A stretch of 7,351 bases of DNA, taken from Bacillota bacterium. Its GTDB lineage: Bacteria > Bacillota_A > Clostridia > DSM-8532. The position numbers and the translations under genes were made by a program. The stretch lies in contig JAFADM010000226.1 in NCBI GenBank assembly GCA_023424865.1, positions 1-7,351 of the forward strand, written 5' to 3'. This document shows positions 1-6,051 of the stretch, one piece after another (position 1 is the first letter of the stretch; each line of letters begins with the position of its first letter). The notes beneath the pieces are model-generated. The model was not told where the DNA came from. It saw nothing but the letters and a program-made list of their open reading frames with translations, and did not search any database.

Positions 1-1
1 A

Positions 2-187
2 AGAGCTATTGGTAACGGAACAACGTACAACGACAGTGATGAGTCCGCCTTGTCTGTAGATTATAACTATACCGTTGCACTGGACATTCCGACAAACATC
101 GGATGGGATCAGGCGGTTGAAGGCAGAGCGACATGGGCTGCTGTAACCAATGCAAGCGGCTATAACCTTCAGTAGTATAAGGATTGA
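2..187 (+). pseudogene. Upstream part of the repeat surface protein, cut by two in-frame stops
   Basis: Frame 2 is open from the window edge and reads as the tail of one FN3-like repeat (RAIGNG, then SDES) followed by the start of the next (LDIPTNIGWDQ, then WAAVTNASGYNLQ). It then meets TAG at 173-175 and TGA at 185-187. In the downstream copies the same site reads Gln-Leu-Tyr-Lys-Asp-Gly. Here the Leu codon has become TAG (two changes from CTG) and the Gly codon TGA (one change from GGA). After 187 the same frame stays open for about 1,150 codons, with repeat homology unbroken and no frameshift. As drawn, the protein made from the upstream start would end here without its SLH anchor. TGA is the normal stop of oppC, oppD, oppF and the M20 gene, so general recoding is unlikely. 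Sequencing error is possible but would need three substitutions. Confidence 0.7.
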
Positions 188-1195
188 ACGGAATATGGCG
201 AACTGACAACGGGAGTTATCGGAAACTACTTTGACTTTGGTTCAACCCTAACAGAACCTGGTAGTTATACTTTTAAGATAAGAGCTATTGGTAACGGAAC
301 GGAGTATACCGATAGTGATGAATCCTTCCAGTCAGGAGCCTACATCTATACTCTCACACTGGACATTCCGACAAACATCGGATGGGATCAGGCGGTTGAA
401 GGCAGGTCCACATGGGGTGCTGTAATCAATGCTGACAGTTATACTCTGCAACTCTACAAAGATGGAACAGAGTATGGCGAGCTGGTAACAGGAATAATCG
501 AAACCTACTTTGATGTTACTACGGTGATAACAGAGCCTGGAAGCTATACTTTTAAGATAAGAGCTATTGGTAACGGAACGGAGTATACCGATAGTGATGA
601 ATCCTTCCAGTCAGGAGCCTACCTCTATACTCTCACACTGGACATTCCAACAAACATCGGATGGGATCAGGCAGTTGAAGGAAGAGCTACATGGGGTGCT
701 GTAACCAATGCTGACAGTTATACTCTCCAGCTCTACAAAGATGGAACAGAGTATGGCGAGCTGGTAACAGGAATAATCGAAACCTACTTTGATGTTACTA
801 CGGTGATAACAGAGTTTGGAAACTACACCTTTAAGGTCAGAGCTATTGGTAACGGATCAGCGTATGTCAACAGCGATGAAAGCTCTTTGTCAGTGGCATA
901 CACCCATGCTGCTAAATTGGAAGTCCCCGGACGTTCCGGATGGAGTGATTCTATTCCCGGAAAAGCCGAATGGGATGCAGTAGACAATGCATCAAGCTAT
1001 ACCGTACAGCTGTATAAGGACGGTGTACCTCATAGTGAGCCTGTAACGGGTATTACATCCAACTACTTTGACTTTATCCCATTCATGACGGAACCCGGAA
1101 GCTACACCTTCAAGGTAAAGGCCATAGGTAACGGAACGGAATACTCTTACAGTGATGAATCTTCTGCCAGTGAGGGATTCAAGGCCAACAACGTT
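2..1195 (+). repeat. Tandem 279-bp repeats encoding 93-aa FN3-like domains
   Basis: Units start at 80, 359, 638 and 917, and the tail of an earlier unit lies at 2-79. The landmark 'agagctattggtaacgga' recurs at 2, 281 and 560 and, slightly changed, at 839; the equivalent codon in the last unit is at 1118. Every interval is exactly 279 bp. The stretches 281-559 and 560-838 differ at roughly 17 sites by eye, about 94% identity. The last unit (917-1195) is more diverged at DNA level but keeps the pattern W-x-AV-x-NA-x-Y-x-x-QLYKDG, Y-FD, TEPGSYTFKV-AIGNG and SDES. This gradient suggests recent duplication or gene conversion among the central copies. The array continues left of the window. Confidence 0.9.
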
Positions 1196-3631
1196 TCCTT
1201 CGTCAATAATTATGGCGGTTCGGATACAACGGTTTATACGACGCAGGTTGTACTAAGCGGCAATAAAGCCACAGCACCTGTACGCCCCGTCAGAAAAGGC
1301 TATATCTTCCGTGGATGGTATGCCGACAGCAATGGTACCGAGCCTTGGAGCTTTACAAACAATGAGGTAACCGAAACCACATCAATCTATGCAAAGTGGA
1401 CAAGTGCATTCTTTGTAAGCTATGGAAGCGATAACGCCGCCTCGGGCGTAACGCCGACAGACAATACCGAATATAGCGAAGGCAGCCTCGCTACGGTAAA
1501 AGGGAATACAGGAAGCCTTGCCAGACCTGGTTATACCTTCTCAGGTTGGAGCTATAACAATGTGAACTATACTCCCGGCATGACACTACCCGTACTGGAC
1601 GACATAAGCTTCACACCTGTATGGACTGCCCAGATTAGCTCCTATAAGGTAAGCTTTGACAGAAATTATATAGGTGGAAGCACTTTGGAGCAGACCGGCA
1701 TAACGTTTGGCTCTACTCTGGTGAATCCTGAAGCGCCTGTTCGTGAGGGATATACCTTTACCGGCTGGTACAAGGAGGCCTCCTGTGTTAATCGCTGGAA
1801 TTTCAGCCTTGATGCCGTGAAGACCAACATTACCCTTTATGCCGGATGGGTGGCAAACACCTACAGTGTTGCTGGTACGATTAGGAATGATCAGTTGCCG
1901 AATCCCGCACCTGTCGCCGGTATTACCGTCAAGGTTATGCAGGGAGCCGCACAGCTTGGAGCAGATATCACCACGGGTGAGGACGGCAGCTTTACCCTAT
2001 CGGGTCTGCCTGAAGGTATCTATAATCTGGTGATTTCTAATGGTGAAAAAGAAGTAACCGGCTACTTTACCCTAAGTGGAGGCAGCTATTCCTTCGGTAC
2101 GATTACATTCCCGAGCGGAAATAAAAGCTCCAGGCTTGACGTGAAAGGCGCTGATACACCCAATGTTGTTGTTGACGGATTGCATAGCCTGTTCAATGAA
2201 GACACCTCAAATACGGAGGATTACAAGGGATATACCGCTGAGGACCGTCAGACGATAAACGACGGTGGAATAGTTGAAATCAGACTGACTGTGCAAAAGA
2301 ACGACAACTCGGAAAATAAGGCCATGGTACTAGCTCGGATGGACACTGACGGTTACGTTTCCGAAGCAATTTTGGATGTGGACCTCATAAAAACCTCCAC
2401 AAAAACAAATGACGAAACCAAAATAACAGCCGTAACGGAAACGGAAACTCTTCTAAAGATTATTATTCCTCTTTCCGCTCAGGTTCAGGGAAAATCGGGT
2501 TACGTTCTCTACCGTGCCCACGGTGCCGGCAGCGACGTTTCGGTGGACGCAATCACGACAACCCCCAATGATAAAGGCGAGTACATTGAGGTTAGCGGTG
2601 ATAAAAAGCAGATTACTGCCTACCTGCGCTACTTCAGCACCTATGTGGTTGGGTATGAGAAGGATAAGATTGCAGATGAAAATGAAACGAACGGATCCGG
2701 CTCTTCCTCGACGGTGAGTTTCACTGTTACGGCATCGGCAGGAGAGGGCGGCAGCATCAGCCCCAGTGGCAATAGCAGTGTGGTAAGAGGACAAAACATA
2801 ACCTATACCGTTACTCCAAATGACGGATATGAAATTGCAGACATACTGGTAGATGGTATCAGCGTAGGAGTTATGTCCAGCTATACCTTCTCGGGAATAA
2901 GCTCTGCCCACACCATTAAGGCTGAATTTAAAAAACGAACCGGAGGACTACCCTATTACTTGGACGAAAACGGGAAGAAGGTATTTATCGGTTTCTCGGC
3001 TGAGTTTGACGGTGAGATGAAATACCTTGCCCCGGCAGATACAACGGTATTGTTTGAAGACAATAGCAAGGACTTTAGCGATATTAACGGGCATTGGGCC
3101 AAAGCCTCAATCGATTTTATTACCCGGCGCGAAATCTTTGTGGGTACAGGCGGAGACCTATTTGCGCCCAATGATGGAATGACAAGAGGTATGTTCGCGG
3201 CAGTAATCGGGCGTTTGTATGAGAGATCCTTTGGTGAACTGGTCCTTTTAGAGAAAAATCCCTTTACGGATGTCGCAAGTGGTTGCTTCTATGAAAGGCA
3301 GGCAGCATGGGCTTCAGAGAATGGCATTATCTATGGTATCGGCCACAATAAGTTTGACCCGGACAGAAAAATTACCCGCGAAGAGATGGCAGTCATCCTT
3401 TACCGCTTTGCAAAATTCATGGATACTGCTGCCAATGTTGAGAACAAACTCTTGAAGTATACCGATGCCTCACAAATTTCTTCCTGGGCGGTTGAGGCAG
3501 CTGCATATTGTCAGGAAACAGGGCTTATAGCGGGAAATAGCGTTGGAGGCTTTGCTCCAAAGAATACTGCAACAAGAGCCGAGGTTGCTTCCCTATTGGA
3601 GAGATTCGTTAAACTGGTGCTTAACCAATAA
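524..3631 (+). CDS. SLH-anchored repeat surface protein (FN3-like, InlB-type repeats, 3 SLH); downstream part of a broken gene
   Basis: This is a cell-surface protein fragment, predicted to be held non-covalently to secondary cell-wall polymer by its C-terminal SLH domains. Counting from the GTG at 524, residues 1-38 finish one FN3-like repeat and 39-224 hold two more. Residues 224-292, 296-369 and 374-442 are InlB/Listeria-Bacteroides-type modules with GY-F-GW and a closing AKW, PVW or AGW. Residues 447-530 resemble a carboxypeptidase-regulatory-like domain (TTGEDGSFTLSGLPEGIYNL). Residues 539-713 form an unnamed beta-rich module, and 731-804 a divergent InlB B-repeat. SLH domains lie at 851-902, 914-966 and 979-1035, with TRGM, TREE and TRAE in the TRAE-motif position. 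No LPXTG motif or membrane segment is seen. The GTG at 524 is only the first start-like codon after the stops. It lies inside a repeat with no Shine-Dalgarno sequence, and the frame is open back to 188, so it is probably not a real start. The role (adhesion or S-layer-associated) is inferred from the architecture. Confidence 0.8.
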   Translation: MITEPGSYTFKIRAIGNGTEYTDSDESFQSGAYLYTLTLDIPTNIGWDQAVEGRATWGAVTNADSYTLQLYKDGTEYGELVTGIIETYFDVTTVITEFGNYTFKVRAIGNGSAYVNSDESSLSVAYTHAAKLEVPGRSGWSDSIPGKAEWDAVDNASSYTVQLYKDGVPHSEPVTGITSNYFDFIPFMTEPGSYTFKVKAIGNGTEYSYSDESSASEGFKANNVSFVNNYGGSDTTVYTTQVVLSGNKATAPVRPVRKGYIFRGWYADSNGTEPWSFTNNEVTETTSIYAKWTSAFFVSYGSDNAASGVTPTDNTEYSEGSLATVKGNTGSLARPGYTFSGWSYNNVNYTPGMTLPVLDDISFTPVWTAQISSYKVSFDRNYIGGSTLEQTGITFGSTLVNPEAPVREGYTFTGWYKEASCVNRWNFSLDAVKTNITLYAGWVANTYSVAGTIRNDQLPNPAPVAGITVKVMQGAAQLGADITTGEDGSFTLSGLPEGIYNLVISNGEKEVTGYFTLSGGSYSFGTITFPSGNKSSRLDVKGADTPNVVVDGLHSLFNEDTSNTEDYKGYTAEDRQTINDGGIVEIRLTVQKNDNSENKAMVLARMDTDGYVSEAILDVDLIKTSTKTNDETKITAVTETETLLKIIIPLSAQVQGKSGYVLYRAHGAGSDVSVDAITTTPNDKGEYIEVSGDKKQITAYLRYFSTYVVGYEKDKIADENETNGSGSSSTVSFTVTASAGEGGSISPSGNSSVVRGQNITYTVTPNDGYEIADILVDGISVGVMSSYTFSGISSAHTIKAEFKKRTGGLPYYLDENGKKVFIGFSAEFDGEMKYLAPADTTVLFEDNSKDFSDINGHWAKASIDFITRREIFVGTGGDLFAPNDGMTRGMFAAVIGRLYERSFGELVLLEKNPFTDVASGCFYERQAAWASENGIIYGIGHNKFDPDRKITREEMAVILYRFAKFMDTAANVENKLLKYTDASQISSWAVEAAAYCQETGLIAGNSVGGFAPKNTATRAEVASLLERFVKLVLNQ
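1193..1849 (+). other. Three InlB/Listeria-Bacteroides-type beta-grasp modules within the surface protein
   Basis: The modules are at about 1193-1399, 1409-1630 and 1643-1849. The first and third follow the family pattern closely: V-SF at the start, a P-x-RxGY-F-GWY core, then W-F and an AKW or AGW end. The middle copy is looser (ARPGYTFSGW, ending PVW) and lacks the usual WYxD segment. Modules of this family are common in secreted proteins of Listeria, Clostridia and Bacteroidetes and act as spacers or binding modules. What this copy binds cannot be told. Confidence 0.75.
3074..3628 (+). other. Triple SLH domain, cell-wall anchor
   Basis: There are three SLH domains at about 3074-3229, 3263-3421 and 3458-3628. 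SLH1 has FSDINGHWA and then MTRGMFAAV; SLH2 has FTDV and then ITREEMAVILYRF; SLH3 has YTDA, SSWA and then ATRAEVASLLERF. In this family three SLH units form a trimer-like prism that binds pyruvylated secondary cell-wall polysaccharide, mainly through the Arg of the TRAE motif; all three copies keep that Arg. A short segment with the pattern YYLDENGKKVFIGF, then KYLAP (about 2957-3035), precedes the domains. From memory, a similar lead-in is frequent before SLH domains in clostridial proteins. Confidence 0.9.
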
Positions 3632-3688
3632 ATAGGTTAAACCAGTAAACTCCAGGAGCTCCCGGTTTTAAGAAAAGTAAAATAAAAT

Positions 3689-3734
3689 TGCCTGCGGCAG
3701 ATGGGATATTGAATCCACTGCTGCAGGCATTTTT
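3689..3734 (+). terminator. Intrinsic terminator, probably bidirectional
   Basis: A 12-bp stem (tgcctgcggcag at 3689-3700 with ctgctgcaggca at 3718-3729) holds one G-T wobble and a 17-nt loop. It is followed on the plus strand by a T-run (TTTTTATTT from 3730), 57 bp after the surface-protein stop. Read on the minus strand, the same stem is followed by a T-rich tract (revcomp of 3670-3688: AATTTTATTTTACTTTTCT), so it can also stop transcription coming from the M20 gene. Confidence 0.85.
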
Positions 3735-3799
3735 ATTTGAATACGAGCGTTTATCCGTGCATAAAGGCTATGATTTATGGTGGGACGATACTTCCCGGT

Positions 3800-3824
3800 G
3801 GAATAAGGACGTTCCTTCCATTCC
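3800..3824 (-). other. Bulged hairpin just after the M20 gene stop
   Basis: GGAAT-AAGGA pairs with TCCTT-CC-ATTCC around a CGT loop, giving 10 bp with a two-base bulge, only 5 bases past the TGA of the M20 gene. On the minus strand it is followed by ACCGGGAAG rather than a T-run, so it is not a classical intrinsic terminator. It might protect the mRNA 3' end. The rest of the 198-bp space between the convergent genes, apart from this and the terminator, shows nothing recognisable. Confidence 0.35.
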
Positions 3825-3829
3825 TGGGC

Positions 3830-5032
3830 TCAGTTGCTTTCAGCCTGCGCCTTTAAAAGCTCTGCATGCTCGGCTTTGATGGAGGCAAGAAGTTGTAGAT
3901 CCTCCAAAAGGTCCAGTGCCGTATAGCTAAGGACCTTTGCACCCAGGAGTATGGAGGATAGCCCCTTCTCCGAACGGGAGGCTGCTTTCATGTCCTCACT
4001 GTGGCCTGCCACAGGCGTATCGCTGATAACGATATGGGGATGGATAACAGGAATGACCTGAGAGACGTTTCCCACATCGGTGGAGCCCTTGGCCCCTGTG
4101 TCTTCATGGGGGACCGCTGTCTCTCCGAATAGTGCCAGATTCTTTTTGTAAAGAGCGTCAAAGGAAGGGGTGGGGATAACGTTGTCTATGCGGTTCTGAT
4201 AGGGTTGGAGCCGGCCTGTTGCCCCTGTTGCCAGTGCAGCCCCTTCTACTATCCGCGTCACCTTTTGGTACACTTCCTCTAAAACGGGTGCGGTGGCCGC
4301 TCTTAAATAGAATTTAGCCTTAGCGTAGTCGGGGACGATATTGGGCGCGCTGCCGCCGTGGGTTATAATGCCGTGAATACGCACATCCGTGGTAAGATGC
4401 TGGCGCAGTGCGTTAACGGAATTATACACCTGGATAAGGGCATCCAGGGCATTGATGCCTTTTTCAGGGACAGCGGCCGCATGGGCCGACTTGCCCCAGA
4501 ACTCGATATCCACCGGGGCGCAGGCCAGAGCTTTGCTTGTGAGCCTGTGCTTTCCGCTTCCTGGATGTACGCAAAGAGCGGCGTCCACATCCTTAAAAAA
4601 GCCTTCCCGGACAAAGCTTCCCTTGGCGCTTCCGTTTTCCCCGCCTTCCTCGCCGGGGGTGCCGTACACACGGACCTCTCCGCCGGTTTCATCAATAACC
4701 TGCTTAAGTCCTACCCCTGCCAGAAGGGAGGTGGCTCCGAAGAGATTATGACCGCAGCCGTGGCCAAGTCCTTCCAATGCATCGTATTCCGCAAGAAATA
4801 CTATAACAGGTCCCGGCTTTTTTGAACGGTAGGAGGCGGTAAAGCCCGTCCGGTGGCCCGCCACATCGGTTTGTACCTGGAAGCCGCTTTCGGCCAGCTG
4901 ATCCGAGAGCCGCTTGCAGGCATAAAACTCGTAATTGCTTACCTCCGGCCTGTCATGAATATCCAATGCAATTTGTTTATAGGTATCTCCTACGGCATCA
5001 ATGTAGGCCGCTATTTTTTCACGTCTGCTCAT
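3830..5032 (-). CDS. M20-family metallo-amidohydrolase / dipeptidase (AbgB/PM20D2-like)
   Basis: This is a 400-residue cytoplasmic zinc-type hydrolase with no signal peptide or membrane segment. Family members of this branch cleave amide bonds in N-acyl amino acids or dipeptides (for example p-aminobenzoyl-glutamate or beta-alanyl-lysine). Metal and catalytic residues are visible: HGCGHN (Cys93, His95), GTPGEEGGENG (Glu128-Glu129, catalytic base and metal ligand), HPGSGK (His156) and AGHSED (His344). The inserted dimerisation domain starts near FWGKSAHAA (residues 178-186) and contains GGSAPNIVPDYAKAKFYLRA (227-246). Length is normal and the gene looks intact. The ATG at 5030-5032 is well supported by AGGAGG eight bases upstream. 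It lies downstream of oppF on the same strand after a 110-bp gap, which suggests that it acts on imported peptides or derivatives. The exact substrate cannot be read from the sequence; an aminoacylase/hippurate-hydrolase-like role is the main alternative. Confidence 0.88.
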   Translation of the reverse strand: MSRREKIAAYIDAVGDTYKQIALDIHDRPEVSNYEFYACKRLSDQLAESGFQVQTDVAGHRTGFTASYRSKKPGPVIVFLAEYDALEGLGHGCGHNLFGATSLLAGVGLKQVIDETGGEVRVYGTPGEEGGENGSAKGSFVREGFFKDVDAALCVHPGSGKHRLTSKALACAPVDIEFWGKSAHAAAVPEKGINALDALIQVYNSVNALRQHLTTDVRIHGIITHGGSAPNIVPDYAKAKFYLRAATAPVLEEVYQKVTRIVEGAALATGATGRLQPYQNRIDNVIPTPSFDALYKKNLALFGETAVPHEDTGAKGSTDVGNVSQVIPVIHPHIVISDTPVAGHSEDMKAASRSEKGLSSILLGAKVLSYTALDLLEDLQLLASIKAEHAELLKAQAESN

Positions 5033-5040
5033 TTTAAAAT

Positions 5041-5046
5041 CCTCCT
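5041..5046 (-). promoter_or_regulatory. Shine-Dalgarno site of the M20 gene
   Basis: AGGAGG on the minus strand, 8 bases before the ATG at 5032. It is a consensus site and fixes that start. Confidence 0.85.
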
Positions 5047-5075
5047 GAATGATTCTATTATTTAATACTTACATT

Positions 5076-5097
5076 AAAATTGATCTAAAATCGATCT
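5076..5097 (-). repeat. 11-bp tandem repeat upstream of the M20 gene (possible operator)
   Basis: On the plus strand, aaaattgatct (5076-5086) is followed directly by aaaatcgatct (5087-5097), with ten of eleven bases identical. The spacing is about one helical turn, so both copies would face the same side of the DNA. The copies lie just downstream of, and overlap, the candidate -10 of the M20 promoter and sit 44 bp before the start codon. A regulator site is inferred; an AT-rich coincidence is possible. Confidence 0.35.
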
Positions 5098-5121
5098 TAT
5101 ATATAACTGAAAACCTGTCAA
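5094..5121 (-). promoter_or_regulatory. Candidate sigma-A promoter for the M20 gene
   Basis: On the minus strand a perfect -35 hexamer TTGACA lies at 5121-5116. After 16 bases TAAGAT follows (5099-5094, four of six matches to TATAAT). An alternative -10, TATAAG (5101-5096), matches better but leaves only a 14-base spacer. The region is AT-rich and within a 110-bp gap, which fits a promoter, but the weak -10 keeps confidence moderate. Confidence 0.45.
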
Positions 5122-5132
5122 TGCAGGTTCAG
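5107..5132 (-). terminator. Weak hairpin after oppF, possible attenuating terminator
   Basis: On the minus strand AACCTG pairs with CAGGTT around CATTGA (plus 5112-5129), and outer CTG/CAG pairs extend it across an AA bulge. It starts 10 bases after the oppF stop and is followed by TTTTCAGTT, a short T-rich stretch. The stem is short, so it would probably stop only part of the transcripts. The -35 TTGACA of the candidate M20 promoter lies partly in its loop. Confidence 0.4.
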
Positions 5133-5142
5133 CTTTCTTCGA

Positions 5143-6051
5143 TCACATAAAATTTCCCAGCTCGTCACAGGCGGCATAATGGTTGGGTGAAATCTCCCGG
5201 AGAGTGTAGGGCGCTTCCTCTCTTGATACCGGCGAGTAAGGAATGCGCCGCCGTTCCCGCTCAAAACGAGGATCGGGAAGGGGAATGGCGGAAATGAGAC
5301 TTTTGGTGTAGGGATGGGCAGGGTGACTGTAAATTTCATCTGAGGGCCCCACCTCTACCAGCCTTCCCTTATACATGACGCCGATGCGATCGGATATGTA
5401 TTTCACCATGGACAGGTCGTGGGCAATAAAAAGATAAGTGAGCTTTTGAGTTTGCTGCAGCTCCTTGAGAAGATTAACCACCTGAGCCTGAATGGAAACA
5501 TCTAAAGCCGAAATAGGCTCGTCGCAAACAATAAAGCTGGGACTCAGGGCCAGGGCCCTGGCAATGCCCACACGCTGGCGCTGCCCTCCCGAAAATTCAT
5601 GGGGATAACGGGAAGCGAATTGTGAGCTTAAACCCACCAGATTCAGAAGCTCTGCCACACGCTCATTACGTTCCTTTTGGGATGAAGAAATGCGGTGAGA
5701 ATCCATGCCCTCGGCCACAATATCCCTTACCTTTTTACGGGGGTTTAAGGAGGAATAAGGATCCTGAAAGATCATCTGGACCTCCTGCCGGAAGGCCATT
5801 TGTTCCTTTTTATGGCTGATTTGAGAGATATCCCTGCCCTTATAGCGGATAGTGCCGGAGGTAATATTAAGAAGCTTGACTATCATGCGTCCGGTAGTGG
5901 TTTTTCCGCATCCGGATTCCCCCACAAGGCCAAAGGTTTCGCCTTGCCTTATGGAGAAGCTCACCTGATCCACAGCCCGTGCATTGGCTCTGGCAGTGGG
6001 GTAAATATGGACAAGGTTATTTGCCTCCAGGATGATTTGTGCCTCAGGCAT
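5143..6051 (-). CDS. oppF: Oligopeptide ABC transporter ATP-binding protein OppF
   Basis: This cytoplasmic ATPase subunit, 302 residues, pairs with OppD to power peptide import through OppB-OppC. Motifs in order are Walker A GESGCGKT (44-51), Q-loop Gln96 in FQDPYSSLNPR, signature FSGGQRQR (153-160), Walker B FIVCDEP with Glu178, D-loop SALD and switch His211 in IAHD. The C-terminal oligo_HPY segment HPYTKSLISAIPLPDP (246-261), followed by the ERERRRIPYSP and LREISPNHYAAC patterns, points to OppF rather than OppD. The ATG at 6049-6051 overlaps the end of oppD by 8 bases (ATGCCTGA), and GAGGGGGTG at 6067-6059 lies seven bases upstream, so translation is probably coupled. Length and motifs are normal. 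A dipeptide (DppF-like) or nickel specificity cannot be excluded from the ATPase alone. Confidence 0.93.
   Translation of the reverse strand: MPEAQIILEANNLVHIYPTARANARAVDQVSFSIRQGETFGLVGESGCGKTTTGRMIVKLLNITSGTIRYKGRDISQISHKKEQMAFRQEVQMIFQDPYSSLNPRKKVRDIVAEGMDSHRISSSQKERNERVAELLNLVGLSSQFASRYPHEFSGGQRQRVGIARALALSPSFIVCDEPISALDVSIQAQVVNLLKELQQTQKLTYLFIAHDLSMVKYISDRIGVMYKGRLVEVGPSDEIYSHPAHPYTKSLISAIPLPDPRFERERRRIPYSPVSREEAPYTLREISPNHYAACDELGNFM

Noticed and set aside
173..187. Programmed stop read-through, selenocysteine or an altered genetic code
   Set aside because: Two different stops (TAG and TGA) are involved, TGA ends four neighbouring genes normally, the replaced residues are Leu and Gly in sister repeats, and no obvious SECIS-like stem was seen right after the TGA.
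6..209. 67-codon minus-strand frame at the left edge
   Set aside because: It is antisense to the FN3-like repeat, which explains the sequence; nothing in the translation is recognisable.
524..526. GTG as the true translation start of the surface protein
   Set aside because: It lies inside an FN3-like repeat, has no Shine-Dalgarno sequence, and repeat homology continues upstream in the same frame. It is only the first start-like codon after the stops.
80..1195. CRISPR array or mobile-element repeats
   Set aside because: The unit is 279 bp, in frame, and encodes a recognisable FN3-like domain with no spacers or terminal inverted repeats.
2453..2911. 152-codon minus-strand open frame opposite the surface protein
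   Set aside because: It is antisense to continuous plus-strand coding sequence, low in recognisable features and without a clear ribosome site.
3688..3879. Small plus-strand frame of 63 codons after the surface protein
   Set aside because: It starts inside the terminator stem, runs into the end of the M20 gene and has no ribosome site.
4358..4825. 155-codon open frame antisense to the M20 gene, and nested frames at 4363-4751
   Set aside because: They lie wholly inside the well-supported M20 gene, have no family resemblance, and arise from its codon bias.
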